This document shows positions 61,330 through 64,000 of a stretch of 64,000 bases of DNA, piece after piece. Within the stretch, counting starts at the first letter, position 1, and the number at the start of each line of letters is the position of its first letter. The notes beneath the pieces are model-generated. The model was not told the origin of the DNA, did no database searches, and saw only the letters and a list, made by a program, of their open reading frames with translations. The position numbers and the translations under genes were made by a program. This DNA is from Dioscorea cayenensis subsp. rotundata (lineage: Eukaryota; Streptophyta; Magnoliopsida; Dioscoreales; Dioscoreaceae), in assembly GCF_009730915.1 (NCBI RefSeq), contig NC_052477.1, positions 806,001 through 870,000 of the forward strand, written 5' to 3'.

Positions 61330-61837
61330 GGGTAAACTGCTTGTTTGGTCACTCAAGTTTTTAGGTTTTCCTATTTTGGTCACTTAACTTAAAAAAAAAT
61401 TTAATTGGGTCATTGACGTTAAAGTTTTCTTCTTATTAAGTCACTCACGCCAACGGTGTTACGATGATGCTGACATGGACTGCCATCTCACCTGCCAGCT
61501 GTTACCTATTGTTGACTTGGCAATACCCTAGCCCTCATGCTCCGGATGTGGTGTTCCACGTCAGCATTAGCTTTCCACGTCATTAACTTGGCATGCCACG
61601 TCAGCGGTTCATTTGGACATTGTTTCAAGGTAAAATAGGTGATCCAATTGAAATATTTTATATTTCAGTGACCAAAATAGAAAATTCTAGAAAATTGAGT
61701 GACCAAACATTATTTGTGCCACATGCGTAACCAAAACCTGCAAATTTTTGGTTACCCATGTGGCACAAATAATGTTTGGTCACTCAACTTTCTAGAATTT
61801 CCTATTTTGGTCACTGAAATATAAAATATTTCAATTG
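61330..61837. mobile_element. Inverted-repeat DNA element with three terminal-repeat copies
   Basis: The TGTTTGGTCACTCAA...CTATTTTGGTCACT terminal repeat occurs forward at 61340-61390, inverted at 61645-61737 and forward again at 61746-61837. The last two form a ~92 bp near-perfect inverted repeat around an 8-base spacer. Between the first two lie repeated CCACGTCA(G/T) motifs (61557-61612) typical of MULE-type plant MITEs. The first and second repeats would bound one ~390 bp element; the third looks like part of an adjacent, oppositely oriented copy. No transposase. Confidence 0.65.
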
Positions 61838-61928
61838 AGAATTCTTCTGTTTTAGATTTTTGACTTGCATGACCACAACTTTGAACTTATGAAATCTATA
61901 TTTTTCCTAATCATACAATTCAGAGAAA

Positions 61929-64000
61929 TTAGGAGTTTGCAGGATCCTTGACATTTACGCCATAAACTTGGACAAAGAAGATGTTCTCAATCTTGTTCCA
62001 ATCTGCACCACCTCTTTGGCATCTGTCACTTAAAGAGAGGCAATGATCAATGACCAACATGACAAGTGATGCAGGCATCTCCGGCAAAGATTTAACGGCA
62101 CGGCATTCAGTTATGTATAGCTCTTCCAGACGAGGAATGCTTGCAAGCTCATCAGGCAAGCTTTGGAGATTTGCACAACCTTGTATATGCAGCTTTTTGA
62201 GGGATTTAAGGCAATGAAGTCCGTCCTTTATCTCTTCAGGGAAGCTTACAATAATAATGCCCACTATTTGTAGCTCTCTTAATGAGGTGAGTCTTCCAAG
62301 CAGCTTCCTGTTAATGAACTCTATTGGTGAACGCTCAATCTGCAGAAATTCAAGAGGCAGTGGTTCATTGTTATTAGCCGATGACGAGCATGAAACCAAA
62401 TTAGGACAGTGTTGGATGCACAATTCCTTGAGAGACACAAGTGATTGGATTCCAAGATTTTCAAGCTCATAGCACTGGAGCATGGCAAGCTGTTTTAGTG
62501 TCATCAAGTGTTGCAGCAATTCTCCGGGGAGTGAACTTAAGACATGGTTGTGTGGAGAATATCCTTCTTGGATGCCCAGTCTCACACCTCTGATAAACAT
62601 GGAGCTCAGTGAGTGAAGCCTTTGTAGCCCCATAAAGAATGAGTCATTGGTAAGAGCTGCACAATCGATGATTTTCAAATCAGCAAGTGATGAGGGAAGT
62701 GTAGCAGAGCAGTTTGCCACTGGCTTGTATCTGAGTTTGGTGCATTTTTCAATGTGCAAGAGCTTCAATGACTCAAGGGCTGAGAAGCCATGATCCGGCA
62801 AATAAACAAGCTCACCACAGCCTTCGATTATCAAAGTCTCGAGAGCTCGGAGTTGGTGCTGGCTTTGGTATCCTAGCAGCCCTGTTTGTAAAGTTGTTAA
62901 TCTGTGACATTTTGAAATATGCAGAGACAAGAGTGATGATGATGAAGGTGTTGGTGCACTCTTGCTCTGATGCAATGTAGGAAGCTCTGCTAGCCCCACA
63001 TTTTCCAACATCAACTCTTCTAATGTTGTTGGGAGGGAGATCAATTCCATCATATTAGAGCATTGGACCAAATGAAGAATGCGAAGACGAGGAAATAAAT
63101 GATGGATTTCTCCTTCCCCATTCATAAACGCCGCATCCTAGCTGTTGCAACTTGCTCAAAGATCGTATTTTGAGTGATTTAAGGTGGTGGAGTTGTTCGA
63201 TAAGTCGAAAGGTCCATGTTTCGGCAGTAAAAAATGTCTAAAGCTTCAAGACTAGTGAGATATCCATCTTGCAACCAGCTCGGAGTTTTGGCTCCACTGT
63301 AGCCTAAAATTTTCAGCTCTTTCAGGTTTTGATGTGGCTGAAGACCTTCAAGAACTGAATCATCTGATTTTTCAAAAATATCATCCTCTGCTGGTTGAAG
63401 ACCTTCAGGAACTAAATCATGGAATTGTTCAGAAATGTCGTCCTCTGCTAGTTGAGGACTGTCAAGAACTGAATCAACTGTATCTTCAGAAATGTTATCC
63501 TCTGTTAGTTGAAGATCTTCATGAGCTGAATCATCAGCTTCTTGAAAAATTTCATCATCTGCTGGTTGAAGACCTTCAAGAGCTGAATCATCAGCTTCTT
63601 CAGAAATTGCATCCTCTGCATTATCCCACCAATATAGGTCCAATTTCACTGATGTGCTCTTTCTCATTCATCTTGGCTCCCTTTGCCTCTTCTTCTGTGC
63701 GCACTGTTTCAAGATGTGAGATGCGAAGCACACCTCGGAGATGTTTCATATCTTTGAGCTCTTCTATTCTGTGTCCATCTTCAGTCATAAGAGTGAATTC
63801 CTCCAGCTCCTGCAACAATTCAAGCTTTCCAAGCTTGTGAATTCTTGAGATGTTATCACTATCTCCTTTCAGATGCCGCAAATTAACCAAATTTGACATA
63901 CACTTGGATAAAGGTTCCATGGAGAATGACATGCTCAACTTCAGAGTCTGCAAATTTTGTAGGCTACACAACTCATCTGGTACAGTGGAAATAGCAGTCT
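61929..64000 (-). pseudogene. CC-NBS-LRR resistance gene, LRR region, frame-broken
   Basis: Minus-strand sequence reads the C-terminal LRR part of an RGA-type NLR, open at the right window edge (PDELCSLQNLQTLKLS near 63985). Landmarks: NLVNLRHLK, IEELKDMKHLRGVLRISHLE, KMNEKEHISE, LDLYWWDNAED, LEGLQPHQNLKELKILGYSGAKTPSWL, FPRLRILHL, LP.TLEEL, and a final LRR set down to DWNKIENIFFVQVYGVN with a stop at 61929. NLRs sense pathogen effectors in the cytoplasm. Three frame changes are seen: near 63650 (one extra base after HISE), near 63190 (after CRNMDL) and near 63130 (before NGEGEIHHLFPRLRIL). The largest open part is 61929-63125 (398 codons). Either a pseudogene or an assembly with indel errors; CC and NB-ARC lie outside the window. 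Confidence 0.82.
63336..63620 (-). repeat. 57 bp in-frame minisatellite (5 units) in the NLR LRR region
   Basis: The anchor GG(C/T)TGAAGACC or its variant recurs at 63336, 63393, 63450, 63507 and 63564, exactly 57 bases apart. Each unit encodes 19 residues of the form LQPAEDDIFEKSDDSVLEG, strongly acidic. Normal NLRs of this type carry a single such loop just before LEGLQPHQNLKEL. Confidence 0.93.

Overview
The window is nuclear DNA of a flowering plant. Its genes are spliced with GT-AG introns, intergenic DNA is strongly AT-rich, and the products include a chloroplast psbH/psbB RNA factor, a D27-like carotenoid isomerase, a HOOKLESS1-like protein, a FERONIA-like receptor kinase and a CC-NBS-LRR type resistance gene. 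The LRR style and the abundance of LINE copies hint at a monocot, but this is a weak inference and I do not name a species.

Layout, left to right. 1-1048: 5' end of a FERONIA-type receptor kinase gene on the minus strand, cut by the window edge. 1.8-7.0 kb: accessory DNA with a duplicated segment interrupted by a LINE, a ~200 bp tandem repeat also hit by a LINE fragment, and two more 5'-truncated LINEs. 7.8-11.1 kb: an eight-exon gene for a secreted or membrane-anchored protein with a cytochrome c-552/DMSO-reductase-like heme-binding domain. 11.5-12.0 kb: a short non-autonomous hAT element with an intact 8 bp target duplication. 12.8-21.4 kb: eight-exon HCF107 orthologue. 21.4-28.1 kb: gene-poor. 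28.1-29.9 kb: HOOKLESS1-like acetyltransferase. 30.9-33.1 kb (minus): PPR gene with a C-terminus altered by a tandem duplication. 33.2-34.5 kb: satellite-like array with higher-order periodicity. 34.6-37.1 kb: D27-like gene. 38.1-42.2 kb (minus): DEAD-box RNA helicase RH24. 43.5-48.2 kb: a cluster of decayed DUF247 (UPF0481) genes. 48.2-49.7 kb: a two-copy tandem repeat carrying a fragment of the nearby RH24 gene. 50.9-56.5 kb (minus): fourteen-exon ALDH22A1. 57.4-61.9 kb: LINE fragments and two inverted-repeat DNA elements. 61.9-64.0 kb (minus): LRR part of a broken NLR resistance gene, open at the right edge.

The genes do not form a pathway; this is ordinary plant gene order. I reconstructed complete exon chains for seven genes, and in each the phases close without gaps: heme-domain protein 364 aa, HCF107 651 aa, HLS1-like 409 aa, PPR 480 aa, D27-like 262 aa, RH24 763 aa, ALDH22A1 594 aa.

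I found no wholly new biological system. The observations most worth a second look are: (1) a 57 bp, five-unit in-frame acidic repeat inside the NLR's LRR region; (2) a fragment of RH24 exon 4 captured and tandemly duplicated next to the DUF247 pseudogenes; (3) the four-monomer higher-order repeat at 33.2-34.5 kb; (4) a stem-loop (GTGGTTTATCCAC) at the 3' ends of many LINE copies; (5) the PPR gene whose end was rewritten by a 127 bp duplication. No LTR retrovirus-like element or CRISPR array was recognised.
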